Part shown: piece after piece, positions 31,443-42,690 of the stretch
Layout: the number at the start of each line of letters is the position of its first letter
Position numbering within the stretch: position 1 is the stretch's first letter
NCBI GenBank assembly: GCA_026119855.1
Contig: JAOWBW010000281.1
Span: forward strand, 496,001 to 560,000
Length of the DNA stretch: 64,000 nucleotides
Origin: Campanula takesimana
Taxonomy: Eukaryota > Streptophyta > Magnoliopsida > Asterales > Campanulaceae
Direction of reading: 5' to 3'
Translations under genes and position numbers: made by a program
Notes under the pieces: generated by a model
Told to the model about the DNA's origin: nothing
Databases searched by the model: none
What the model saw: only the letters and a program-made list of their open reading frames with translations

Positions 31443-33698
31443 TGTAACGACCCGAAAACCCATCCCTATTTTCTTAGTGATAAATATTTAATTGTTTATT
31501 TAATTCTTATTTATTCATTTAAATTATTTATTTATTTAAATATTTATGTGTACATTTTATGTTTCATAATAAATTATGCCTAGCATTTTATTTGAGTTAT
31601 GTGTGCTAGTGTAGAAGTGTTGGGACTTGATTGTAGTAGAAAGTTTAATTGTAATGGTAAGGTAAGTAGTAAGGGAGGGGCCCTAAGTGTAACATTCTAA
31701 AAACATAATCATCCTACTCCCTCCATTTGACCTCCATCCCTCACCTTTTCTCCTCACACTCCATCCCATTCCCAGCACACTCTCTCTCTCTCTCCTTGAT
31801 TTTGGGTAAGTTTCTCCCCTTTCTTCTCTCTACATTCCACCTATCTTCCCCTCATTATCTCTCATTTCTCATAACTTAAAACATGTTTAGATCGTCGATA
31901 GGGTCGTAGGGAGCTAAGAATATTCGAATTCCGTCAACTTTGAGAAAATCCGGGTAAGTTGCTTTTCCCCCATTTATGCTAAAAATGTTCATCCTATGTT
32001 TAGATGACACTATGATTACCATTTATTGCTTCTTTGGTTGATTTTGAGATGATTTGTATTTTATTCCATTTTGTGAAGTTTTGATGTTTGAATCATCCCT
32101 TGAATTGAGTGGTCTAAATGATGTTTTATGAGTTGTTTTAGGTATATAGGGTGTTTGGGTACCTTAGTATACCTATTGGAAGCATTGGGTTTGAGTTTTG
32201 TTGTTTGGGTTGAAATTTTGGGAGAAACCCAGTTGGTTCTTGCCGTTTTCCGGCGACCTAGGTGTGTGGGCGACCGCCCATGATGGGTTTGGGCGACCGC
32301 CCATGAAATCAGTTCATCCGGAGTGTTGGGGTCAATGGTCTTGGGCGACCGCCCATTAATGGGTTGGGAGACCGCCCATAGAATCAGTTTGATGGGTTGT
32401 GGGTTTGTGGTTTTGGGCGACCGCCCGGACTGGCTATGGGCGACCGCCCATGCCAGCTGTTCTGAGTATCTTTGTTTTTGAATTGTTTTAAGGTTCAAGC
32501 CCGATCTAGGCTCGAAGTATCACCCTAGTTGACTTAAGTTAATGTTGTGGAACACTTTAGTGTTCGAGAATGATCCCTTTGTGATCAATTGTGTTATGGA
32601 ATTCGATTAAAAATGGTTTGAGTTTGTTGGAACATCTTTTTGATTTATTGTTGGATTGATGCACCGTTTTGGTGATTTGTTTGGAATGGTTCCCTACTTT
32701 GGAATCGTTAGTTGTTTATCGTGCTAGTATTTTATTACTTAGCCTTTACTTGAAAGTCCAGCTGGTTATTTGTGTATCGAGTCAGACAATGGATAATACT
32801 ATAATGGCACAAGCCAAGTCCAGTATAGCATCGCCCATTGGTCCTTCTTTCCTCATCCAGATTGGCCTTGGATGGGATGAGCTAGCTCCTTTTGTGAGTA
32901 TTCTAGCTAGTCGTTTTGGAGCATGACTTTGTGGCATGTCTCCCGCCCCTTGTGGCACGTTACTTTGTTATGGCACCGGTACCGGGGTTGTTCGTCTTCA
33001 GCTTTTATGCTACTATGAAGATGGTTCGTTTTGGTTGATGGATTGAGTGGTCGGTTCTGACCGGGGTTTTTTCTTCGGCTTTTATGCTATTACGAAGATG
33101 TTGATTGGTTGATTGTTGAAGCTGCGCAGCGACCTTTATTTGGTTCTATCAGTTGGGAAACCTTGGCTAATATCCTTTGTTACTTGTTTATTTCCGCTGC
33201 CATCTGTTAATTGATAAATGCTATGTGCTAAGTGATATTTATTATTGTTTATTGCTTATCGCATCATAGCATGTTTTGTAGTTGCATTAGTAACTTACTG
33301 AGATTTTATCTCACCCCGTTTCCTTTCAATGTTGTTTTCCTTAACCCCCCCCCCAGGAGGAAAGGATTAGGATTTGCGGATCGAGGAGGACGTCGAGAGG
33401 TTTGAGATATTTGGGCAGGTTATTATTGATCGGTTTGCATTATATAAATGTGTAACCTTCTTGGGGGTAGTTGTACAAACAATGACGTCATTAAGATTTG
33501 TAATATTTTGTATTTTGGGTGTGAGCTTGTGGAGCTTACACTAGTTGTTTTATGATGTTGTTAAACTTGGATTTTCCAAACCTTGTGTTAAAATCTTTTG
33601 GTATAAAAGGAAATTTTTATCTTCATTATTTTATAGTTTATTGTTTAAGTCGACGTCCAGCTCGCGTACTCCGGGCCCGCGGGGTCGGGGTCGCGACA
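31443..33698 (+). repeat. 3' LTR of the gag-only Ty3 element
   Basis: 2,256 bp, the partner of 25786-28041. Differences include a 5-bp insertion near 31660, CT-repeat length, C-run length and scattered substitutions. Confidence 0.92.
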
Positions 33699-33703
33699 AT
33701 ATC

Positions 33704-34381
33704 CCTTTTGTTTTTCAAAATAAATAAAGTTTTATCAACCTCTCCTCTTTTAAAGCCAATTTGAATAAGGTGCTCTGTCAGTCTTCCATACCAAGCACGT
33801 GGGGCTTGTTTCAGACCATAGAGTGCCTTTTTCAACTTAAAAACATGATTTGGCTTATGGGGATCCTCAAACCCCTTTTGTTGCTCAACAAACACTTCAT
33901 CATTTAAAAAACCATTTAGGAACACACTTTTTACATCCATTTGATGTAGAGTGATTTTTAAATAGCATGAGATTGCTAATAGCAGTGTAATGGACTCAAT
34001 GCGGGCTACCGGGCCAAAAGTCTCATCAAAGTCCACACCCTCTAATTGAGTGTAACCCTGAGCCACTAGACGTGCTTTGTTCCTTATAATTTTGTCTTGT
34101 TCATCAGATTTATTCTTAAATATCCACTTGGTCCCAATAACATTGATGTTAGAGGGCCTAGGGACCAAGACCCAAACTTCATTCTTTTCAAATTGGATCA
34201 ATTCCTCTTGCATGGCGTTGATCCAATTATCATCATTCAAAGCTTCAGACACATTTTTGGGCTCATAATCAGCCACAAAACAGCAAGAGTTTACCTGATG
34301 ATATGCGGAATTCATGCATATTAAGCCGGCCAATTCCCGGTAATTGATTCTCTTACCTCTTATTTTTCTTTCTGCATTCAC
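33704..34381 (-). pseudogene. Sirevirus-like reverse transcriptase, upstream part
   Basis: The minus strand encodes MNAERKIRGKRINYRELAGL, then reverse transcriptase motifs: WIFKNKSDEQDKIIRNKARL, YTQLEGVDFDETFGPVARIE, QMDVKSVFLNGFLNDEVFVE with the first catalytic aspartate, and LYGLKQAPRAWYGRL. It is cut at LFILKNKRD, just before the YVDD box, by the Ty3 element. The other part continues at 25785. An in-frame stop separates it from the integrase reading frame to its right. Confidence 0.9.
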
Positions 34382-35133
34382 CCCCCAATTACTTGGGAAG
34401 TTGGGTGGTCTTCCTGAATCCTTGAAGATGGATCATTACCGATGCTCTCCTGATCTCTATCGATTTCAGAATCTGAACCAGAATCGACTACTGTTTGACC
34501 ATCTGATGGGTTAACTGACTGTTCATCCTGTCTGTCAGTTGTTCTCACAGTTTGTGTTTCTTCAGATTCTTTGGCATTCTGTGGTTCAGATTCATCATTA
34601 ACCTGCTCATGCTCCCAGGTGCAACCTAAAACATCATCCTCAGCGGTTTTGACATTAAGATCAGTAGCATCATCAAATATAACATTTATAGATTCCATAA
34701 TTGTCTTAGTTTTCAAATTATAGACTCTATAAGCTCTACTATTCTGAGAATATCCAATGAAAATGGCCTTGTCACTTTTAGAATTGAACTTAGAGAGATA
34801 CTCACGGTCATTTAGAATGTAGCAAATGCATCCAAATACATGGAAATATTTGACCGTAGGTTTCTTTCCAAGTAAAATTTCGTAGGGTGTCATGGTACTT
34901 CCAATTCTTAGGAAGACACGATTCCCTATGTGACAAGCCGTATTAACTGCTTCAGCCCAAAATTTCTTAGACAAGTTTTTAGCACGCAACATGACTCTGG
35001 CCATTTCTTGTAATGTGCGATTTTTCCTTTCCGCTACTCCATTTTGTTGAGGAGTTTTGGGGGCTGAGAATTCATGAGTAATTCCCTTTGAATCGCAAAA
35101 TGATGAAAAAACAGAGTTTTCAAATTCAGCCAT
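34378..35133 (-). pseudogene. Sirevirus-like integrase C-terminal part and linker
   Basis: It encodes the end of the integrase core (EFSAPKTPQQNGVAERKNRT, FWAEAVNTACHIGNRVFLRI), the GKKPTVKYFHVFGC region, and an acidic Ser/Asp/Glu-rich linker. It is one base out of frame with the upstream integrase part at RSDHG (about 35126-35133), so the core is broken by a frameshift. The linker ends in a stop just before the reverse transcriptase part. Confidence 0.85.
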
Positions 35134-36243
35134 GATCAGATCTAATCCTAATGGCTTTTAAACCATAGAGATTTTTCACTTTCTTGTACCAAATTTTAAA
35201 CTCTTCAATTGTGTTGGATTTTTCCCTCAAAAAAATGACCCAAGTATAACGAGAAAAATCATCCACGCACATAAAACAATATTTCTTTCGAGACATGCTT
35301 TCTACTTCCATTGGACCCATTAAATCAGTGTGTATCAACTCAAGACACTTAGAAGTTCCAAAAGTTTGAACCTTTTTGTGACCAGACTTTATTTGTTTTC
35401 CTTTTTGACATGGTCCACACACACTTAATTTTTTCAAATCCAATTTTGGTAAACCTTTGGCTGCCCCAAATTTAATCAACTCACTTATTTTTCTCTCACT
35501 GGCATGTCCAAGTTTTTGATGCCAAATTTCAAGTTCATTTGATTTTGCAGACAAACAAGATTCACGTTCACCAATTTTATAGCAATTATCGGATGACCGA
35601 ATGCCTGACATAACACACACACACTTTTGGAATAAAAAACTTCACATTTTGACTTATCAAACCGAACAAACAGGTCATCGTCACATAACTGACTAATGCT
35701 GATCAGGTTTGATTTAAGCCCATCAACAAGCAAAATATTGTGCAAGTTGGGCAAACCATTAACATTTAACATACTTTTGCCGATTACCTGACCTTTTGCA
35801 CCTCCACCAAAGTTGACTTTTCCACCATTGAAGGCTTCATAGTCCTTGAGATTCTCACAAGCACCTGTCATATGGCGAGAACAGCCACTGTCGAAGTACC
35901 ATCCTTCTTCCACACTACTTTTGAAAGAGGTAAGAGCCACTTTGCATTGCAGATTGTCCTTTTTTACCCATGCCTTTCTTACCTGCTGCTGCTGACTGGG
36001 CACTTGACTGAGCAACTGACTGTTAGATTGTGCCCACAGTTGTCTGCTCAAGTGGCTGCTGTTCTTGTCCAGCCCGAGTTCCTGTTTCAATTTAAAAAAA
36101 AATGGACGAATGTGTCCAGGTGCAAAACAATGGTGACACACGTATCTCCTTTTTCTGTTTCTCTTATTTTTATGAGGAGACACGTGATTAGCACTCAATC
36201 TCTCATGGTTTTTCGAACTACCTTCACCTTCTTTAACAAACAC
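35126..36243 (-). pseudogene. Sirevirus-like second zinc knuckle, protease and integrase start
   Basis: Order on the minus strand: a degraded zinc knuckle (CHHCFAPGHIRPFF, last Cys changed to Phe), the protease signature WYFDSGCSRHMTG near 35890, the protease body, then after a frameshift near 35615 the pre-integrase motif IWHQKLGHASERKISEL, CGPCQKGKQ, and the start of the integrase core (DLMGPMEVESMSRKKYCF, VDDFSRYTWVIFLREKS). A further frameshift ends it at RSDHG. Confidence 0.87.
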
Positions 36244-36272
36244 TGGATCTCCATAGCCTAGACCTGATTTCC

Positions 36273-37178
36273 TTAGTTCCCCATGTTCAGAACCTCTTCC
36301 AATTTTGCCTTACCAGTGTTAAACTTTATGATAGCATTAGTTTCCTTTTCAAGTTCCCTCTTATAGTTTTCACTCTCATTGTCTTTCTTGGTAAGCATGA
36401 CTTCTAACCTAGCTATGGAGTCCTTTTGATTATCACTTTCACTTGACAACCTCTCATTCTCAGATTTGATTTTCAAAATTTCAGAGGTGAGTTTTTCATT
36501 TACGTTCTTGAATTCTTTGAGTTGTTCCATTCTCTTGGACCAATCTGCGAACAACTCAACATAGTTCTCATGTAGTTCCTCATATGTAAGGAAATCGTCC
36601 TCATCCTGCTTTGATTCATCAGCTTTACCTGCACACGTGGAATTCAAGCAAGTATATTCATTTACTTCTTCTGTGCTGACACTTGACTGTTCATCGTCAC
36701 TGTCAGATTCACTGTCATATTCACTATCACTATGACTCGCATAAACACATGATTTTCTTTCAGAATTCGAAGATGAAGGAGGTGATGATTTCAGAAAAGA
36801 TGTTTCATGAATAATTAATCTCCTTCTAAGTTCCATGAAACTCATGTTTTCTATATCATAGAATTCTTTTAACACATAAATTATCACATCGAAACCTCTT
36901 GGAATGGATGTTATCACCTTGTTTACAAGTCTAGCATTAGAAAATGATTCCCCTAATACTTCCAACTCATACACAATTTTTTCTATTGTTTCAGTAAAAT
37001 CAATTATTGTTTCACTCTCCTTCATTTTCATGTTTTCAAAAACAATGGTTAACACCAAAAACCCTTTTTGTTCATAGTCAGTTGATCTGTCATCTGACTG
37101 CACAACCTCACTATTAGTTTTACTGTCAGAGAGGGACGACAAAGATGAATGAAGTCTCTTCATCATCATTTGAATCAC
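36273..37178 (-). pseudogene. Second Gag-like module and coiled coil
   Basis: The first part (FENMKMKESETIIDFTETIE, LGESFSNARLVNKVITSIP, LRRRLIIHETSF) is homologous to the capsid module immediately upstream at about 37550-37800, so the element carries two diverged copies of a Gag segment. An acidic stretch and a long heptad-rich coiled coil (about 36300-36560) follow. The coiled coil is typical of Sirevirus Gag; the second capsid-like copy is not a feature I expect. Frame changes separate it from both neighbours. Confidence 0.7.
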
Positions 37179-38228
37179 TCAAGGTAGCAGTTAAGCTCAT
37201 TCCTCTCTTTTTGAGTGTGTTAGCACACTCATTAGCATAGTGGCCGTAACCTTGACAAGCCCTACATTGAACTGACTCAATCGATTTCTTGCCTTCAAAC
37301 CCCAGTTTTATCACCCCGGAATCTTTCTTGAATGGTTCAGCCTTGGTGGAAGGAGTGAATCCTTTATTTGGAAATCTCTGTTGTCGTTTTTTATTCAACA
37401 CAGTTTTAAACTTTTGAGTGATCATGGCACACTCATCCTCCTCCAAGGTTGACTCATCCATGTCTTTAGACAGTTCCACAAGATCTTTGGACACAGTTAG
37501 AGCACCAGCAAGAGCAATTGAATTTGCTTTGCTTGTTTTTTGCACTTCAAGGTTCATTTTAAACGTAGTAAGAATACTCAGAACCTTTTCAAGACTCACT
37601 GTCCTTGTGTCACAGGTTTCTTCAATGACAGAAACCTTGATATTAAACTTCTCTGGGAGAGTCCTTAAGACTTTACTCACAAGTCTAGCATTGGAAATAG
37701 ATTCTCCTAATGCGAAGGATTCATTAGAGATATCCATTAATTTTGCAGAGTAATTTTGAATAGTCTCATCTTCTCCCATCCTTAGATTTTCAAACTCAGT
37801 CATTAGTCTTCTTAGTTTAGTTTGTTTAACACTATCTGACCCTTCACAATGAAGTTGTAAAATGTCCCAAGCATTCTTAGCCACTGTATGGTTAGAGAAT
37901 AACCTATACAGATTGTGATCGACATGATCAGAAATTGCAGCCATTGCCTTTGCATTGAAGTTAGCAAGTGCAATTTCTTCTGCATTCCAGTCTTGCTCGG
38001 GTTTTGGAACAATTTTTTTTCCTTTTTCTCTTCGTCAGACACAGACGCTTTATCTTTTGGATCAACCCATTCCATAGTAGGGGATGAATATCCCACTAGA
38101 ATGCTGACCCATGCCCGATGATCAATGTTCTTGATGTACATGATCATCTTAGCCTTCCAAATGGTATAATTTGAACCATCCAGAGTAGGCGGCTTATTAC
38201 GGGTATGAGAACAGTCCATACTGGCCAT
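37126..38228 (-). pseudogene. Sirevirus-like Gag, frameshifted
   Basis: The minus strand begins MASMDCSHTRNKPPTLDGSN with an IWKAKMIMYIK motif near the start, and is then frameshifted near 37985. The second frame holds the capsid (AWDILQLHCEGSDSVKQTKL, LRRLMTEFENLRMGEDETIQ, NARLVSKVLRTLPEKFN) and a CCHC knuckle, CRACQGYGHYANEC, near 37245. This is the UBN2-type Gag of plant copia elements. The frameshift prevents a full-length Gag. Confidence 0.85.
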
Positions 38229-38257
38229 AACAGATCGATCTCAGTGTGTCGAGATTA

Positions 38258-38272
38258 GGCTCCGGTGCCAAT
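38258..38272 (-). other. Primer binding site, atypical
   Basis: The minus strand next to the 5' LTR reads ATTGGCACCGGAGCC. It matches the initiator-Met site TGGTATCAGAGCC at 10 of 13 bases, and the three differences are all transitions. Confidence 0.6.
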
Positions 38273-38898
38273 TGAAAGATATTAAGGCGGCTAGGACTGT
38301 TCTGGGAACTGACCAACTGTGTGAACAACTGTGTATTCAAACGTGCTAACAGTTGTTCAGACAGTTGTCTTAACAGTTATCAGATATGCAGCGGAAAATA
38401 AAGAACTTAATAACAACTAAAACTTCAGCAAGAATACTTGCTGGAAACTTTCATATATTAAAAGCGATTTGCAGTACAAATCGAATGAAAGAAAACAAAA
38501 ATATCAAAAGAACAAATCGATCTAAATCTCTAGACCGTACTAAAACACCCAATACCTTAGAGTTCTTTTTTCACAAGAACACCTAAGAAAATAAGACTCT
38601 CTCAAGAACTTAATTCTCTCAATGTATTGCACGGAATCAGTCCTCATTAAAGAGGAAGTCGGCTTGTATTTAAACAAAGCTTTGCCGCACCCTTGCACTC
38701 CAAGAGATCCTTCTTTCCATATGAGAGTCTTCCTAAAATAAAACACCTAAAAATATATCCACTTACCAAAGATAAGTATTAGTATGTTAGTCAAATAAAT
38801 AAAACTAAGATTTAAAATACATATTTACATATATTATCTACATAATCAGAATCACAAAGATACTCTAAGAAAAAAGACGAGTATACCCATACTCTTCA
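38273..38898 (-). repeat. 5' LTR of the Sirevirus-like element
   Basis: 626 bp, partner of 20972-21598 with about seven differences, including two small indels. Confidence 0.93.
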
Positions 38899-38903
38899 CA
38901 GTT

Positions 38904-39881
38904 GAAACAAACTGCCATAATAGTGTTGAAATGATATTTAAGAAATTTGAATTACCAACAGTATAACACCAATAAGAGGCAGTTGATAAACTCATTAGGG
39001 AATCAAAGTAGAAGTTTATCCATTTTACATACAGACAAAGGTAATCAGAGCTTAAAATATAACCCAACTTTTATTTAGAGGGTGCACATGTACGGTAAAT
39101 CAAATTGGGATGTTGCTTGGAACATAATAATCTGCAATAAAGATTACAAGAATGAAAATAAGAGTAGTTGATATGGGAAGAAGGGAGTATACTCAAAACA
39201 TCTGGTACTATGTATCATGGGAATAATTAGAGCTTGATAAAACATGCATAATAAAGTAATAATTAAGTAGAACAGTTATCAACCGCAATGAGATAGAAAG
39301 ATATAGAATTCAGAAACACAAAACTCGTAAATTAAACTGGAAATAGAACAAAGAGTAGTAAAGATTAATTTTAAAAAACTATTGAAAAGAAAAGTTTTCA
39401 AAACAGGGCGTACGTATGAATTAAAGATACATACCGATAACCTAAAAACACCCATCCCGGTAGCAACACCAAAACAAAAGAATGATGGAAAGTAAAATTC
39501 TAACCTTTTGTACGAAGTCGATTTTCAAAGCCTTCTGAACCTATAATCGAAATTGAGGAAAAAGCGAAAAGAGGCAAGTTAGAGGTGATTGTCCAGTCTG
39601 TGTGTAGGCAAGAGGCTCTCTTCATCGTTGTGATTTGGGGGAAAACCGGATAAATTTGGAAGGGGGAAGAAAAGAGGTTCGTGTAACTGCGATGGAGACG
39701 GAGAGGAAAAAGATTTGAGGGAGAAACGGAATTGTGGTCAGGGGCGTTGTTTCCGTAGGTTAGAAGAGTGGCAAGTTACAGTTTTGGAGAAAGTAATATG
39801 AGCCGTTGGATTGAACTTGCCAGATTAAATCCTGACCTTTTTTTATAAAACAATTATTCTTACTTTGTATTGTAGTATAGA
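38904..39881 (-). other. 5' half of the Helitron, no gene recognised
   Basis: Contains a purine-rich stretch at 39550-39760 on the plus strand, resembling a gene leader read on the minus strand. It may be the 5' part of captured host DNA, but nothing can be assigned. It ends at the Helitron TC terminus. Confidence 0.5.
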
Positions 39882-40107
39882 TTTTTTTGGAAAGTATTTT
39901 TGAATTATTTGGCATATTTTTTGCAATATTTAAAATTTTGAAAAATGTCATTTTAAACATTAAAAAATACGGTTTATTATTACTTAATAAAAAATGTGAA
40001 AGTACACATTATTTTATTCATTCGGCCATTTAATAATACTACAAAAGCTACGGACTCGTTTTGCTTCACATACTACTTTCATTGGGCGATGTTTCATTCA
40101 TGAGCAA

Positions 40108-40285
40108 TGCTTGGGTTAAAAAATAAGGTCACAAAATCTTGCTCACAAGATGAGGTGATGATATTTTATTGGTTGCATCGATAATGAGCCCGTCACACTC
40201 TAGTTAAAAACACCAATAACATCATTACACCTAGAATTTTGTGAATAAGTTTTTTGTGACTTTTTTTGTGTCCCTAGTATTATTC
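40108..40285. mobile_element. Foldback MITE
   Basis: GGTCACAAAATCTTGCTCAC at the left and GTGAATAAGTTTTTTGTGAC at the right form imperfect inverted arms, with a second pair inside (GGTGATGATATTTTATTGG and CCAATAACATCATTACACC). No clear duplication was found. Confidence 0.55.
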
Positions 40286-40403
40286 TTCATTTATAAAGTC
40301 ACTTTCAATAATGAAACTATTATTTATCTTCTCGAATCAAAAGTCCGTTCATTCATGTTTAAATCATGATAATACTTTTGTGCATTATATAAAAGATTAT
40401 GAT

Positions 40404-40408
<5 letters not shown>

Positions 40409-40441
<33 letters not shown>
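40409..40441. repeat. (TA)n microsatellite
   Basis: About 16 uninterrupted TA units. Confidence 0.95.
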
Positions 40442-40443
<2 letters not shown>

Positions 40444-41774
40444 TAATAAGTAGATATTTATGAAAATACAAAAAATAAAAGTTTAAAGATCAAATGTAAA
40501 CTCTTATTACTAATGAAGGGGAGGGTTATGCAATATTTTTTGTTTTTTGGACGTTAGTATGAACAAAATTTGAGCAATCAATTTAGGTTGATTTAATTAT
40601 CCTAATCTATAATACAATAGGAAGCAGGAATAACTGAATCATAAAGAGGGGTTGGGATTTATTCTCAACCACCATAATGAGTGGCTGAGATTCATCCAAA
40701 ATCTCATACCAGTTAACCACAAAACCCACGTTTTCTCACTCAACCGCAACAATTACGCAGAACTCTCCCCCAAAACCGTAAACCCTTTTCACGTTTTATC
40801 TTTGCGGGATAAAAAAACCTATCTCTCTCCCTTTGATCGCCTTTTGCCTCTGTACTTTGCTTCTGTATTAAAGCAGCCAAATGTAAACTCCCTCTTCCTA
40901 AGCGATGTATTCAGTTTAATTTGTTTATTGATGGTTATGTTTAATTGTTATATGCTTAAAGTTCTTTTACTTTGTGATCTTTTTTTAAAAAATAAAAATA
41001 AAAATTGGCATGCTGCTGTTTGTTCTTTGTATTGAGCTGTTAGGCAAATTATTAAAGTTCATGGCAGGGTGATTTTCTTTCCCACTCTCTTGGTTTGTGT
41101 TTCTTTCCCAGGCTAATCACTTTGTGAATGAACTTATACTAACAATAGAACAATGGTCATAGTGAAGTTCTTTCACAAAAGCTCTTGATCATTCTGGCAA
41201 AAATTTTACTTTTTGAAACCTACATACATTCGTCCAGCCTACTACCTAAATGTTTTCTTCTGTACTACTAATTCTATATTTATATAGAGAACAAATGAAA
41301 GTGATTCAAATGTAAGTAACAGTGTTTGTTATATTCTTAATATACATTTTCTAATACCAAGTATATATAGATATATAAAAAATTACATCCAATGTTAGAA
41401 AACTCTCATTAATAGTTCATTTTCAAAACATAACATGTAACATTGATTATTGAGATATCACATAAGTTACGATAACTTATGAATTACCTTAGAAACTAAT
41501 CAATCACATACATCACTAATATTATTAACATACTTTATTAGAAGCTAATTGGTATATTATATTAAATGGGCTTTGGACTCTAAGGCCCCTAGGTCCAGAT
41601 ACAAATACAATTAAGGAAAGCTGAGATCACTAATTCCCCATACACCCCTCACTAGCACAAAAGATGCAATAAGACTAAAATGCCCTCATATCTCCTCCCA
41701 CCCCTCACCAGCAAAAAGATGCAAGAAGACTAAAATGCCCTCATATCTCCTCTCATCCTTATTTTATTTTTTTG

Positions 41775-42690
41775 GTCAAATCCTAGTCAGCTCTTATAAC
41801 TTACACATAATTATATGTAAGAGTAAAAAAAAATATTTTTTTCATTTTTTTAGGATTTTTTTATTATTATTTTGGTCAAACTCAGTCAAACCGCAGTCAA
41901 ACTCTTATAACTAACACATAATTAACATATAAGAGTAAAAAAAACTACTTTTTTCATTTTTTTAGAAAAAATATTAATAATATTTGGTCAAACTTGGTCA
42001 AACAGCAGTCAAACTCTTATAACTAACATATAAGAGTCAAAAATTTCACTTTTTCCATTTTTTTCAAAAATAATAATTAATTTTTTGGTCAAACTTGGTC
42101 AAAAAGCAGTCAAACTCTTATAACTAACACATAAGAGTAAAAAATTCACTTTTTCCATTTTTTTACAAAAATAATAATTAATTTTTTGGTCAAACTTGGT
42201 CAAACAGCAGTCAAACTCTTATAACTAACACATAAGAGTAAAAAAAAAATCACTTTTTCCATTTTTTTACAAAAAAATAATAAATTTTTTTGTCAAACTT
42301 GGTCAAACAGCAGTCAAACTCTTATAACTAACACATAATTATCATATAAGAGTTACAAAAATTAATTTTTTCATTTTTTACAAAAAAATAATAAATATTT
42401 TTAGTCAAATTTTGTCAAACTCGGTCAAACAACAGTCAAACTCTTATAACTAACACATAAGAGTCAAAAAATATCACTTTTTCCATTTTTTTTCCAAAAA
42501 AAAAAAATAATAATAACAAATTTTTTTGGTCAAATTTAGTCAAACTCTTATTACTTACACATAATTATCATATAAGAGTTACAAAAAATACTTTTTTCAT
42601 TTTTTTACAAAAAAATTTTTTGGTCAAATTTGGTCAAACAGCAGTCAAACCCTTATAACTGACACATAATTAACATATAAGAGTCGAAAG
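41775..42690. repeat. Tandem array of ~100-120-bp units with GGTCAAA motifs
   Basis: Eight to nine copies of a unit with CAGTCAAACTCTTATAACTA, ACACATAAGAGT, CACTTTTTCCATTTTTTT and GGTCAAACTTGGTCAAAC. It is the reverse complement of the array at 11040-11640 and longer. Confidence 0.87.

Larger units (their letters stand above)
25786..33698 (+). mobile_element. Ty3-type element with intact gag only (TR-GAG-like)
   Basis: A 7,913-bp element with two 2,256-bp LTRs (TGTAACGACCCG...GCGACA), flanked by the 5-bp duplication ATATC (25781-25785 and 33699-33703). It is inserted in the copia reverse transcriptase. The internal 3.4 kb has an initiator-Met primer site, an uninterrupted gag, a decayed protease trace and no recognisable reverse transcriptase, RNase H or integrase. 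It must have moved using enzymes supplied in trans. I count about 32 LTR substitutions by eye (about 98.6% identity). Confidence 0.92.
20972..38898 (-). mobile_element. Sirevirus-like Ty1/copia element, inserted in the Helitron
   Basis: LTRs of 627 and 626 bp (20972-21598 and 38273-38898) with TG...CA ends are flanked by the 5-bp duplication CAGTT (20967-20971 and 38899-38903). Read on the minus strand the order is gag, protease, integrase, reverse transcriptase, RNase H, then an extra ORF before the polypurine tract. Removing the nested Ty3 element leaves about 10.0 kb, right for the SIRE/Maximus lineage. Frameshifts in gag and integrase and the Ty3 insertion in reverse transcriptase disable it. 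The LTRs differ at about seven places by eye. Confidence 0.93.
20146..39881 (-). mobile_element. Helitron, split by nested retrotransposons
   Basis: On the minus strand it begins TCTATACTAC (at 39881) after a host A and ends CTAGT (at 20146) before a host T. That is the A^T insertion rule and the TC...CTRR ends of Helitrons. Nine bases before the CTAGT is a 7-bp-stem hairpin, CCGTGCCATTGGCACGG (20160-20176). Without the inserted copia the Helitron is about 1.8 kb. No Rep/helicase gene is present, so it is non-autonomous. It carries a WD40-like gene fragment near its 3' end. Confidence 0.85.
39882..41567. other. Intergenic DNA
   Basis: Holds a foldback MITE (40108-40285), a TA microsatellite and a half Stowaway-like stretch near 40535-40610 (GGACGTTAGTATGAACAAAA, then TTTAGGTTGATTTAATTATC). 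The open frame at 40652-41035 has no family resemblance and looks like chance. Confidence 0.5.

Noticed and set aside
40652..41035. 127-codon plus-strand frame
   Set aside because: No family resemblance and ends in a Lys/Asn-rich A-tract; looks like chance in AT-rich DNA.
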